64,000 nt of DNA from Trichoplax adhaerens (taxonomy: Eukaryota > Placozoa > Uniplacotomia > Trichoplacea > Trichoplacidae): assembly GCF_000150275.1 (NCBI RefSeq), contig NW_002060950.1, positions 1,104,106 to 1,168,105 of the forward strand, in the 5' to 3' direction. Within the stretch, counting starts at the first letter, position 1, and every line of letters begins with the position of its first letter. Below, piece by piece: positions 52,905 through 64,000 of the stretch. The position numbers and the translations under genes were made by a program. The notes under the pieces were generated by a model, which saw only the letters and a list, made by a program, of their open reading frames with translations, did no database searches and was not told where the DNA came from.

Positions 52905-53510
52905 AGTGTTGAGCTCACAATATATCAGCAACGTGACGGGGTGTAGGACTACTGAGTATACTGCATGTGATTCCATCCGATCCGAAAAAATAGGGTGCAA
53001 CGCTGTGCAATATGAAGGCAGACGATCAAGTGGCGAAAGTGATGGAACTGAATCAGGAGTAGTCTAGAGTCAAGTATCCAATCGACAATACTGTACAGTA
53101 TATATTGTTGAGCTCACAATATATCAGCAACGTGACGGGGGTGTAGGACTACTGAGTATACTGCATGTGATTCCATCCGATCCGAAAAAATGGGATGCAA
53201 CGTTGTGCAATATGATGGCAGACGATCAAGTGGCGAAAGTGATGGAACTGAATCAGGAGTAGTCTTGAGTCAAGTATCCAATCGACAATACTGTACACTA
53301 TCCACCATACTGTACAGTATATATTGTTGAGCTCACAATATATCTGCAACGTGACGGGGTGTAGGACTACTGAGTATACTGCATGTGATTCCATCCGATC
53401 CGAAAAAATGGGATGCAACGTTGTGCAATATGATGGCAGACGATCAAGTGGCGAAAAGTGATGATGGAACTGAATCAGAGTAGTCTTGAGTCAAGTGTCC
53501 AATAGGCTAG
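52905..53510. repeat. satellite block D, three tandem units of about 200-225 bp
   Basis: Each unit starts TTGAGCTCACAATATATC, continues GCAACGTGACGGGGTGTAGG (one copy has an extra G) and ends near AGTC-TGAGTCAAGT-TCCAAT. Units start near 52905, 53107 and 53327 and are nearly identical over most of their length, so this array is much younger than the repeats at 4-8 kb. Short TACTGTACAG links sit between units. Confidence 0.92.
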
Positions 53511-53731
53511 TTTGGTCGTGACAAGGCGCTAGTCGAACTGTCCGACCGTCCGAGTCGAGTGTCTCTTCTACACTTGTGTACACTTTCCACTATAGTGTAC
53601 AGTATACATTATCGACTTGGATTGCAGCCAAAGTGGCCTTACTGAGTCAGCGTAGTCTGGTAGACAGACCGGTAAGTGCACATTGCATCATCTTAGCCAT
53701 TGGCCTGGTGTCCATCTTTGATCGTTGGTTA

Positions 53732-55295
53732 ATGATGGAGAGTGTTGCATCTCGTGCATCCGCTGCTTTGGAAGAAGTTGTTAAAGAAGTGGAAGATCGC
53801 TATATTCGAAAATTACAGGTCAGTTTAGCCATAGCAGTGGAGATAGACGATGCGATCATCATCTGATGAATGACGACAATTCATCATGATCAATCATCAA
53901 GCACGATCGAGACTAACTGGATGGCCAAGAATGTCTCTTTTCTCCATAGGCAGATTGTAGAATGGTGTCCTGTGTGGTCGAGGTTATTTTCCCTTCGATC
54001 GGTCTGGATAGTCAAAACTTTGATCATGCGATAGCCGATTGATTGATTGATTGAGATAGTCTTGGCGATAATCTATAGCCACTCAATTTTCATTGATGTG
54101 ATCGTAGCCCAATTGAACTTAGCATATATTGGAGATGTGTGTGCTTAAGGTTAATGGGACTTACTTTTGTAGGGCAAAGCTTACAGATGTTGTGCAGCTT
54201 GTTGTGAAAACAAATCTCTAACTGGCCATCTTGTACAAGACTGCGTAACCAATTGCGTTAGTGATGTCAATAGGGCTCAAGAAATTTGCAATCAAGAATT
54301 TGGTAACTTTCAGGTAAATATGCCTACATCATTAGATCGCAATAGAGTTACCACTACTATTTCACTAGTACTGGTATTGAAATGACTCTTATCATCAGAT
54401 CTTACTTTGCTCTAGTAACAGTCCTTTTCCATCATGTCGATAGTAATCATTTAGCGCAAGCAGAATGGCTCAACGCATTTGCCACGTACAATGCTAGGCA
54501 AATTGTTAGGGTTATAGTCTTGGCTTTAGAATTGCCATTAAAAATAGTGTAAACATACACGAACGACGATGGTGCATGTCTCGATCTTAGAAGTGGAGGA
54601 TTACCGTACGATAATCTTTCAATCCTATTTTACAGTATGGATTCAATCGGCCGGCGATCAACCTTTTAGCATACAGATGACTAGGAAAAACAAATGGTAG
54701 AGCAAGTGACAGATCCTTTTCATAGTGCATTGCTAGTGTACAGTACGTATACTAACCTAGGTAGAATTAGCTTACGATCAACATTCGTACAACTTAATGG
54801 ATAATCATACAGCAGTGTGAGCTATCTTGAGAAAGTTATCGAACGTGACGATGATGTGCAAGCCAGTCTGCATGTTGCGCCTGCAATAAATAGCTATCGT
54901 AAATCGCGGTCGATATCAATATCATTGCTCTGAATAATCTCCTTAGTCATACAGTACTAAATTATGGACCGTATATTCGGTGGATCTTGCTGAGCAACCG
55001 GTGTTATTGCATACAGTATTACAACTTTGTCATTTGTTCTCAATGGTTTGATATAATGGGATAATAACACTATTGATTTAATCGCTTGCAACAGGAACGA
55101 CTTAATAGATGTGCGCTAGATTGCCAAGATAAAATTAAAGACAAAATGAGTAGCAACATGAATGACGTAGAAATGTCTAAATTAACTAAACAGATGGAAC
55201 AATGTTTTAGTGAATGCGTCGATACCCGAATTAAACTTTTAGCCAAAATGAGGAAAAGGCTAGCGTCTCAGTTGGATAAAATGGTTGATTTCTAG
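53732..55295 (+). CDS. FAM136A: FAM136A homologue (twin CX3C mitochondrial intermembrane-space type), 3 exons, 142 aa
   Basis: FAM136A is a small conserved mitochondrial protein; its work is not well defined. Exons 53732-53818, 54173-54313 and 55095-55295 all join in phase 0 and give 142 residues (human 138). The N-terminal helix is followed by CCAACC, CVTNC, CALDC and CFSEC, all with CX3C spacing, in the order seen in the family, with QEFGNFQERLNRCALDCQDK the best-matching stretch. Two Met codons are adjacent at the start (53732 and 53735); the first is taken. The same frame is open upstream of 53732 into satellite-derived sequence, so a longer N-terminus cannot be ruled out. Its start lies about 220 bp after satellite block D. 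Confidence 0.95.
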
Positions 55296-57386
55296 TCATT
55301 GGAGTACTATCAAGTCTTGGTTCTGAGATATATGGATTATTATTTCCTTTCTAACCTTTATGGATTTAAAAATATCGCATGTGCAATGCTCAAATCATTA
55401 GATATCCTTGCTAACTGTCTCGAGTACAAACTTTTTTATGTCGTTCACGCGGACTTGATCTTTTGGATCCAGGTCAACTGTAATTTTACATATATGGATA
55501 ATATGATACGCTTTTCTGGATTGTAGATGTTATTTAATTTAAAAGTGAGTTGAACTATACATACAGTACATCAGTTTCTTGTCGGTAAGCATTTTTAAAG
55601 TTGATGCTTTTAAATTTTTTAAGTTAGAGCATTATAAAGTTCCTTCATGAATAATTTTGTTGTGACACAATTAGAGTGAGTTTCTATTTCCGTTATAAAT
55701 TGAGTAAAATTTTTTTCGGCAATGTTGAACATCAATATAATATCATGTTCAGTGACACTTTAAATCGATGCGACTATAGGCAGTAGTTCACATCCCAATT
55801 GATATGTTAATCGTCGATTTAAGAATCCTCCACTGATAATGGTAATTAAATCAAGAAAATAATTCTTTCTCACGGCTTTGTTACACGTATATTGCGATAA
55901 TACTGCAAGTGGTAGAAATCAATCTATGATAGAATTACTTCATCAGATAAGTTGTAAAAAAATGATACTTATACACAGTATAAACTACATACTTACAATA
56001 TAAATCTTGTAAACCTTGCTTTTCATTTTCGATAGCTAATTAATTACATCACGCTTATAATTTAATATTTGAAGTTTATATATTGTCTACACCATTGGAA
56101 TTTAGTATTTTTAGGGCAGATGAAGTATGTTCAGAAAAATTCTTTCCAGTCTACTTACTAATTGTGCTACACGACAATTACGCATTAATTTAATTCTCAC
56201 CCAAGAATAATCCGATGTATTGTAAAATGGAAATCGATGCCCTAGATAACTGTCTAAAAAATAGTCGGCAGTATTAACGGAATTTTATGCAAAACTAGTT
56301 TATAAAGTACAGTACAGTATATGCACAGTATTATCCGTCGCTTTCTTGATTTATCTCTATTTACTAACGTACTAAATTGTTGACTATCTGACATCTCAAA
56401 GATACTGAAATCACTATGATACAGATTCAACAAATACAATACTAGAATTCTTTTTTCTTGTAATAAATAATAAGTACAGTTTTCGTTCTTGAACAAATGA
56501 ACGATGAGAATGATATTTTAGAGTAAGACCAGGTGCGCTGTTGCTGTAGTATGTAAGACTTTATAGTTATTTCAGGAAGTTAATCACGGCGCAGCATTTT
56601 ACAATAACTTTTTTAGCTATTCTGCCGGAACCTGTTATATTCTACAGCTCCGTCTTCTATGTAATCTCAGTCGTAGTGCCTACATTATCCAGTAGATATT
56701 TCCTTTTCGAAAACTAAAGGCATTTCAGAATAGAGTAGATTAGCTACTGATACAAGCAATCAAACACGATAAGAGTTCGTCGGTATTCATGTCCTATTGT
56801 ATTGGGAGGCCAAATCTGATAGTATGCTCGTAGTGTTTAGTTTTCTGTAGTATTTTTAATTTTATTATTACAAATTTTGATCTGTAATATGTAGCATATT
56901 TAAAGATACTTCAGTTATTTTTGCTCACAAAGTATGCCAAGTTATCAATTCCATACTACGGTACTACGTAAATCACTTCCAAGGCAGTATACTTATTGAA
57001 ACCTTATACGGTAAATTTAGCCGTTACTTGCACTTTCAGGAGATTTCCTCTTACATGTATATTATTATATTTGTGAATATAACAAAGATTAGTCCATAAT
57101 TAAGCAATATGCAACGAACAGAAAACAGATAAGGTGGCAACAGTAATCAGGAAAACAACCGAAATCTACGGAAATTTTATTTTATTGTATTGATGCTGGC
57201 AATATTACCTAACCGTCAGCAGAGATATAATAAGGGTTTAAATTATTTCTCGATTATGCTATTAAGTAGATCAACAATACATGTTTGTCCACTAGATATG
57301 AGTATCAGAATTTAAATTTCGTAATATTGGTAAGAAGATTCCAACACAAATGTTACGGTATACAGCGACAGCAATCGCTAGGCAAT
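55296..57386. other. intergenic region between two convergent genes
   Basis: AT-rich. It lies between the stops of FAM136A (+) and the PLP enzyme (-). Open frames at 55299-55526 (+) and 56254-56496 (-) have no family motif or splice context. Nothing else is recognised. Confidence 0.5.
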
Positions 57387-60300
57387 TCAATAATCTGATT
57401 TACTTAAAGTTATAACTTTGCTAACAAGCTTTTTAGATTGATCTCCTCGCGTGAGTTCTATAGCATCTCCAGTAATTTCAGGCAGACCGCCTAATTCTTT
57501 CCTTATTTCTACCATTGCATTGACTACGTAATCCATTTGCGATTTACTTATGGCACGATTTACAGTAAAGCGCATTCGGCCATGACCTAAAATATGAAAG
57601 TGTAAGATAAAATGACTTACGATCTCTCATATTCAATTCGTTACAGAATCGTTATCGAGTAAATAAATATTTGGTCTGTTCTTCTCGAATAAGTCTCTAA
57701 AGTAAATTATCAATCACCAGGGTATTTTACTTGAGTTAAATAGATGTTTATGATAAATAAAATATATTCTAAATACGAATACTTTAAATTTGCATCGATA
57801 AATCGAAATTAATGTAACATTTTCTTGTGATATGAGGGCCATTAATAATAAGTGTGGCTTAATGTTATCTAGTAATAATTCATAAAATTTTTGATTGCGA
57901 TTATCTTCCATTACTGATAATTATATCATGAGAGCTGAGTAGGATGATCTCAGTTTTTTAATATAATATTAATATTAGTCAAGACGAACCTTTTGGTACG
58001 GCTGGAAAGCGAACACCAACACCTATGATTCCACGTTCTAATTTAATATAAAGATAAACATGGAATGAATCAGTTAGCTCTAGGAGTATTCATATCTCAT
58101 TAACTTCTTAGAATAGTATCATCTCAGGAGAGCGGGATCATAAATATACGGTGAAGTAACGGCACATATGATTATTAAAGTCTTATCACATATGCCGTTC
58201 GGTGACGTTATTACTTTGTAGACATTTACGTCCGATTTGTAGAAAATATTTTTATGGTATATGTAATGAAATCAATACATCAAATTTCTAAATTCACGAA
58301 TCATCAAGTTCTGTTAGTGTCTAAGCTATAATAATACAAACTGGCTCCAAAATTTACATTATTTTAATATTAAAAAGTAAAATCTCTAGGTTACCACAAT
58401 AGCAATAATTTTTTGAGTGAAAATCAAAATTGCTTTTCCTATCCTATATATATTGAGATATAACACACTGTAACGAGGCCATAAGTATCAAAATCTCACC
58501 TAATAGTCTATCGTAAACCTCGTAAACAGTTCTTTCTGATCCAATAATAATTGGGACAACGCCTGCCTCCATAATACCCTATCAATTTATGCAATTTCAA
58601 AAGAATCCTCACAAAACTATTGGTACCGGAATATTACAACCATTTTTATGTAATCTCGTCCAAAGTATTAATGATAAATTGATAATAAACTAATAAACTT
58701 TATATCCTTTTACGATATTACCCCATAAAGGTTCAATATAATCCAGCTACTTAGAATCAAGTACTATACTAATGGTTGAGACTAAATAGTACTACTTACG
58801 GATGTGGTATAATAATTATTTTTAAATTTTCTACTAAATCATAACTTACTATATGTAGAAATATAGCATATACATGCGTAATTAAACATTACTAACAGGA
58901 AGATCGAATCCTTGAGATAAAAGATTTTTCTTGAAATAGATGATATTTTCCTGAAGCGTTTTAACATGTTCTGGCTCATCACTCATGATTTTGAACGACT
59001 AATTATAGTGAATGAGGAGATCAAGAATTAAACTTGAATAGTAATAAAGTTATCCAACATCATTTTGAAAATAATGGCATCAGAATCCTACTAACATTAG
59101 CATAACTTTATAGCAGATGAAATTTTAACTAACTTCTTTAATAGCTGCGCAATCGGCTACACTATTGAATGTACTCATAAACCACTGACGGCTTGTATGA
59201 CGAAGATAAGTAGTGAAATTTGCCGGTCCGCATACATAGCCACCATTACATCCAGAGCCTGCTTTTCCGCATGAGCCAGTTATAATATCAGAGTAATTTT
59301 TAACGCCATAGTATTCGTCCGTGCCTCTGGAATGAAGAAGTAAAGATATCATTAACAATTAACATATCATTAGGTGTATTTTTTTCTAGGTCACATCATA
59401 AGCTCTGATTATGTTTCGGCATACAGCTTTAAAACTGTTGCTAGAAAGTATTTGATAGAAATACACATATATACTATTTATTTATGATCATTACATGCGT
59501 CCGTTTATGCTCACATAGATATAAAATTATGGCCAATGCATTGACCCGGGACAAATACTGCATTATGATTAAGCAAAGCTATATGTTTCAAGTATATTTA
59601 CTACAAAGAAACAAATTTATTCATATTATAATGATTGTGGTACCAGTGCATAAATGTGCATTATCATTGTACTACTATTTACAGAGACGTTATGTAAATT
59701 TTCCAGTTTTAAGGTAATAGGTGCACCGTAAAAAACTAAATTAACTACTATGTCTACATACGTGAAAATAGTAACAGTAGTGGCAGCAACTGCTAAGTAT
59801 TGCAGGCTTTGAAACTGGTGTAAAAGTTCAATATTTTAGTCATAATGCAATCATAAGATCAATTTACAAGCTCGAAAATATTAAGCGATTAAATCAATTA
59901 GTAATAGCGACCGTTATCAGTAGTATGAAGTAAAGTAAATTTAGTTGTAATCTTTTTGACACTGACTTTAGTAAAAAATGATCGTCGTTTGAAAGGACTT
60001 AATAAACGCTACCATGTCATAAATGGAAAAGCTGTAACTTTTGACATCTTCTTAAACTTCCAGTATTACTGATATGATATACTTTGGATTTACTGTTTGT
60101 ACTTACAGTAGGCTATAATTCAGGCTATACAAACATAGTCTGAATCATATACAGTTATGTAGTTTTTAATAATAAATAGGTAAAAGAATACAATCAAATA
60201 ATAATAATACTGTGCTTGGAATATTTAATATAGGTCATACTTCATATTTAATCTGATAAATGATTCATTTACCTGCCGGTCGCCCCTATAACGCCAGCAC

Positions 60301-61792
60301 CATGGCAGTCATCATTAACAATGACAGCATTATATTTATCAGCTAATTCTCTCATTTTGCTAAAGTAAGTTTGTTGTAAGAAAAATAGAAGATAACGGTA
60401 TTAATATTTTATGCATTCTTATAAATATATCTAGCATTAATTTTTCGTTATTTTGTAGCAAATAATTGAGGCAAGGACTAAAATTTAATAATACTTGGAG
60501 ATAGATTACGTATGGAAATTACTTAAGTTCATATTGTGACATACTAATCTATCAATTGAGCTCGTTGTAGTATTTATATCAAAGAGTCTATAAATTTATA
60601 GTTATTTAAACATCTTGAGTTTACATTATATCGACTATGGTGCCCTCCATGGAAAATATGCCATCTGTAAAGATGAACGTTCTTCGAGGATTGAATTTTT
60701 GGCCTTCTATAAGCTTGGCTTCTAAATCTGAGATATCAAAATATTGCTATTAATAGCTTTATAAACTTGCATAATAGCGATTGTTAGTAAACCTTAATAT
60801 GAACAACAACTTTTGCTATGCTACAATATTAAAGTGACAAACTCATATTTTTAACTTTCAGTTCCTGAATTATTCCTAGCTTTAACAATTAGCTAGTCAT
60901 TGATTATTATACCTTTCATATCAAGTGTCTTATAGACCAATTTTTTAGCCGGAGATAATCTTACTCCCATAATAATACTTGCATGGTTATTGGCATCACT
61001 AATGATTAGATCATCCTTTGTTGCAACCGCAACTATAAACGTATTACCAAGATATAAGCTATTATATAGTACAGCATCTTCAGTACCATGATATCTGGCA
61101 ATTTCAGCTTCAGTTTCGCGGTGTATATCCTAAGTGAGCAATTTTAAAGAAGGTAAAAGTCAACTTTAGCTTATATCTATTAAGATTTACACAGATTATA
61201 TTTGCTATGATTATTTTTCAACATGAATTTAATATTTATCAGAAACACATAAACACCGCAGTCAGCTGAAATCATTTCATTCTCATATTATGATTAAAGT
61301 GAAGATACTGTTACTTTATATTATACCAATCCAATCAATTTTCCAGAACCACCAGTAGAGATAGTACTATGAGTATCTAATGCCTTTCTGATTGCACTAA
61401 AAATCCTTGGATGTCCCTAAAATTTTCATATGAATTAAATTTAATCGTTATTATTACAAGAATTGCCTGATATTAGATATTACAGCAGCCAAGTAAATAT
61501 TATTTGAAATCTATTTTCAGGATCGAAGAAAGAGCATTCTACGATATTGCTAATTCGCTCATGAACAACTAACATTCAACATGAGGTAAGAGTTGCTCAA
61601 CATGTTTATCATATTTTTTCCTTTTGTTGGTATCAAGTCTGCTCCCTTCATATCCTTCACTTGAACAGTGGTATGCCACCAGCCCATATCTTTATATTCT
61701 TGAAGACCTTTCGCACATTCTTCATCAAGTTTTCTTAGCGGCTTGGACCATTCAGCAGCTGCCGCTGTCGCATGTCTTATATGATTAGGAAG
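57387..61792 (-). CDS. alpha-oxoamine synthase family PLP enzyme (GCAT/KBL-like), N-terminus incomplete
   Basis: Family enzymes condense an amino acid with an acyl-CoA (2-amino-3-ketobutyrate CoA ligase, ALAS, serine palmitoyltransferase, BioF). Exons in gene order: about 61581-61792, 61484-61510 (27 nt), 61327-61416, 60913-61129, 60625-60727, 60273-60359, 59134-59326, 58897-58998, 58500-58578, 57990-58037, 57387-57586; frames agree from 61510 to the stop. Motifs in order: SNNIYLA, THSTISTGGSGKLIG, YHGTEDAVLYNSLY, ISDANNHASIIMGVRLSPAK, FTDGIFSMEGTIVD, VNDDCHGAGVIGATGRGTDE (Asp and His of the cofactor site), ITGSCGKAGSGCNGGY (PLP lysine), GVGVRFPAVPKG, GRMRFTVNRA. GCAT is the nearest relative I can recall, but STISTGG replaces the usual SSVRFICG and CGKAGSG replaces LGKALGG, so the substrate is not assigned. 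The first exon is missing; a frame at 62012-62260 with a basic N-terminus could supply it but does not splice cleanly. Confidence 0.88.
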
Positions 61793-64000
61793 CTGAAATG
61801 CTGTAAATTTAATTAAAACCTTAATATGGTATGAGATAATTTACTACTTATAATGTAAAATTCACTGACGAAGCGTCATAAGAAATGAGTGTTAATAATA
61901 GTCAGTTAACAAGGAAGTTATAATATATTTTGTAGCAATAGTTATAGATTAATCTATTATATCAAATAATAAAAATTAGTATTGTAAAAAGGATTTTTTG
62001 AAGCTGTGATACTACTCTAGGAAAGTCATGTTTTGGATGGCAGAGCGATTTAAATCTGTATAGTAAATATAAATACCAATTACATAATAAAGGGTACTAG
62101 ATAATAGCAGGAGTAGATACTTTTTGTGGATATTTACTAACTTGTATATTTCTAAGTCGTTTAATCTGAAAAGATCTTCTAAACTGTTTAAATAAATAAT
62201 ACGGCATTGACGCAAATTAATAAAACCTCTGTTTGTACGTAATTTTATCAAGCTTTGCAAAATGTAGTACTGAATTTATAACAAATTCAGAATTACGCGC
62301 ATATGAGTAGAGAAGGTAGTGATCGATTTTCTATCAATTCTGGCTAGGCTGATACCAAAGTATTAATCTGTTATTTCAATTAACCTACACGATTATTTTT
62401 TCCCTTGCTAAAAGCCCAAGTAAATTAGTTTGAGACATAATTAATGAAATTATTTCTAGTGACAGTGTTCGTAATTTTACTGCTATAAGTTAAGTATATT
62501 ACTCTTATAAAGATTACATCAACCTTACTAAGATTTAAACGCTAGTTTCATACCTAATCTCTTAGTAGGAAGAGCCATTGATTTACAGGACGATTCTTCT
62601 AATTACCTCTTTGGCAATGTTAAACACCTTGGCTAAAAATCGATGAAAATGCAGTGATATGATGGCAATACTGCAGAATTTATACCTGAACAGGTGGTAT
62701 GAACATTGAGCTAAACCTTGTGGTCAAATTACAGTTATAGAGTTTGTAAACAGGAGGTATGGGATAGTAATACTATAGAAGATGAAAATTGACCTATGGA
62801 CCGTATAATTGATCAAATGATCTTCGATCAGATTTTAACCTAACCAAGAATAGCGGAATGTCTGTTATAGGTGGGTAATAAAGTAACAACTGATACATCA
62901 ATGCTTTTTAATAATTTTAATGGTATTTATCAATCTGCATAATGTTCTACCTCGTATTTTAGATTTCAGCAACAAATTCAGAATTTTATAGCAGTCTATA
63001 ATTAATTAATATATAATATGTATCGTACATAGCTTGACCGTCTCTATAGTTCTAAAGATCAGATTGGAGCGCGCTACGACTCAATTTTTTCAGTTTTATC
63101 CTCCATTTTGGTTTAATAAAGATACTGACCCCTATTTACTACTTGCAGCTAATAAATTTAATGTATTGCTAATCGATGATGACGATACCAGCATGTTTTT
63201 TGACTTACTAGGGTTCAAAGTTCAGACCCGGAATATATCTACATAAACAATTTTATTTTTTAGACTTTGTGCGTTGTAAATACTGGTACAGTAGCATGGG
63301 GGGGGGGTTGCCACTTACAAGTGTCAAACTATATCAAGGAGCAATTGCTAAGGAGTTCATGAGGTATAGGTAAAGAAAGAAATATATCGAGCCAAATTGA
63401 TACCATTTTTGCAATTACGTGCATGAGCGTAAGCTTTAGATTATTTAGGCTAGAGATATGGCTATGACGCGTTAATCATTTATGTATCGTTAAGCTTGCT
63501 GATCATCAAGATAAACCATGTTGTAGTAAATCTAGTCAACAGACATTATAGCAAAAGCTTAGAAATATTTACTAGTTGGTGCTAATTCAGAAAATTGACG
63601 ATATTCCAATTTTATTTTGTCTACCTAACATGAAATTGAAACCAAGCATAAGATATGCATAGTCATGATGATTTAAACCTTTAATTACCGATTACGTCAT
63701 GATGCCGCGGTACTATGCAGCTAATGTTCCTGAATTTACCGGTATACATCGAATATAGCATAAGCATGTCAACAGGATTATCCTGTTATGAACGACTTTT
63801 AGCAACCCATTACATCTACGGATATGAGTAAATCGGCTGATGCTTGTTTACCTAAGTAAAGAGCGAATATGCTAATAAAATCAATTAAACAGTATACATA
63901 AAACAATATCTCAACATATACAGTAGTATCGGTAATTTTATAAAGTGACTCTTACAATTTATAAAAAATTACGAATATCTACCCAGATAACTTAAATGAT
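61793..64000. other. upstream region of the PLP enzyme gene, right edge
   Basis: Should contain the missing first exon and promoter of the PLP enzyme. A short frame at 63034-63246 (+) ends with LLIDDDDTSMFFDLLGF and has no partner exon. A poly-G run (about 63298-63308) is the only other mark. No RNA gene recognised. Confidence 0.4.

Noticed and set aside
52905-53510. Regular repeats resembling a CRISPR array
   Set aside because: Units of about 200 bp are contiguous and lack unique spacers; the window is eukaryotic.
62012-62260. Candidate first exon of the PLP enzyme (basic start MQSLIKLRTNRGFINLRQ)
   Set aside because: No donor in the needed phase 0; kept only as a possibility.

Overview
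This is a eukaryotic nuclear window. Every recognisable protein gene is split into many short exons with GT-AG introns of about 50-900 bp, and the DNA is AT-rich. The gene set is animal: Mediator subunit MED24, UVSSA, protrudin/ZFYVE27, INPP5F/Sac2, a VIP36-type lectin, a p24 protein, a sortilin and FAM136A. With compact genes and 'modern' metazoan orthologues, I infer an early-branching animal, possibly a placozoan. The species is not proven by anything I can see.

Layout, left to right. 0.4-2.9 kb: 5' part of an INPP5F/Sac2 lipid phosphatase (-), running off the left edge. 3-8.9 kb: gene-poor DNA with several old direct duplications. 8.9-9.7 kb: a small unidentified gene (-). 11.8-15.6 kb: ZFYVE27 (+), 14 exons, 378 codons. 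16.9-19.1 kb: LMAN2/VIP36 (-), first exon not found. 21.5-22.6 kb: GTAC-rich satellite. 22.9-26.9 kb: UVSSA (+), about 705 aa. 27.6-29.6 kb: a SWIM zinc finger + YqaJ-like protein (+). 30.5-31.9 kb: an uninterrupted DDE (PIF/Harbinger-type) transposase ORF (-), with a truncated, frameshifted second copy at 33.0-33.7 kb. 34.5-38.5 kb: sortilin-type VPS10 receptor (-). 40.7-41.6 kb: GTAC-rich satellite. 41.7-48.6 kb: MED24 (+). 49.3-51.4 kb: TMED4/9 (-). 51.5-53.6 kb: more satellite. 53.7-55.3 kb: FAM136A (+). 57.4-61.8 kb: alpha-oxoamine-synthase-family PLP enzyme (-), N-terminus open.

The genes do not form an operon. Several share a theme: LMAN2, TMED, sortilin and protrudin all belong to the secretory/endosomal pathway, and INPP5F acts on endosomal phosphoinositides. 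Clustering by chance is the default explanation.

The most notable non-gene signal is a set of self-complementary GTAC-rich satellite blocks (core GTACAGTACTGTAC). They lie just upstream of the start codons of UVSSA, MED24, TMED4/9 and FAM136A, with a miniature cluster upstream of ZFYVE27. Two introns (INPP5F, UVSSA) use GC-AG borders that homology and reading frame both require. All exon borders were read by eye from frame continuity, splice dinucleotides and remembered family sequences; no search was run.
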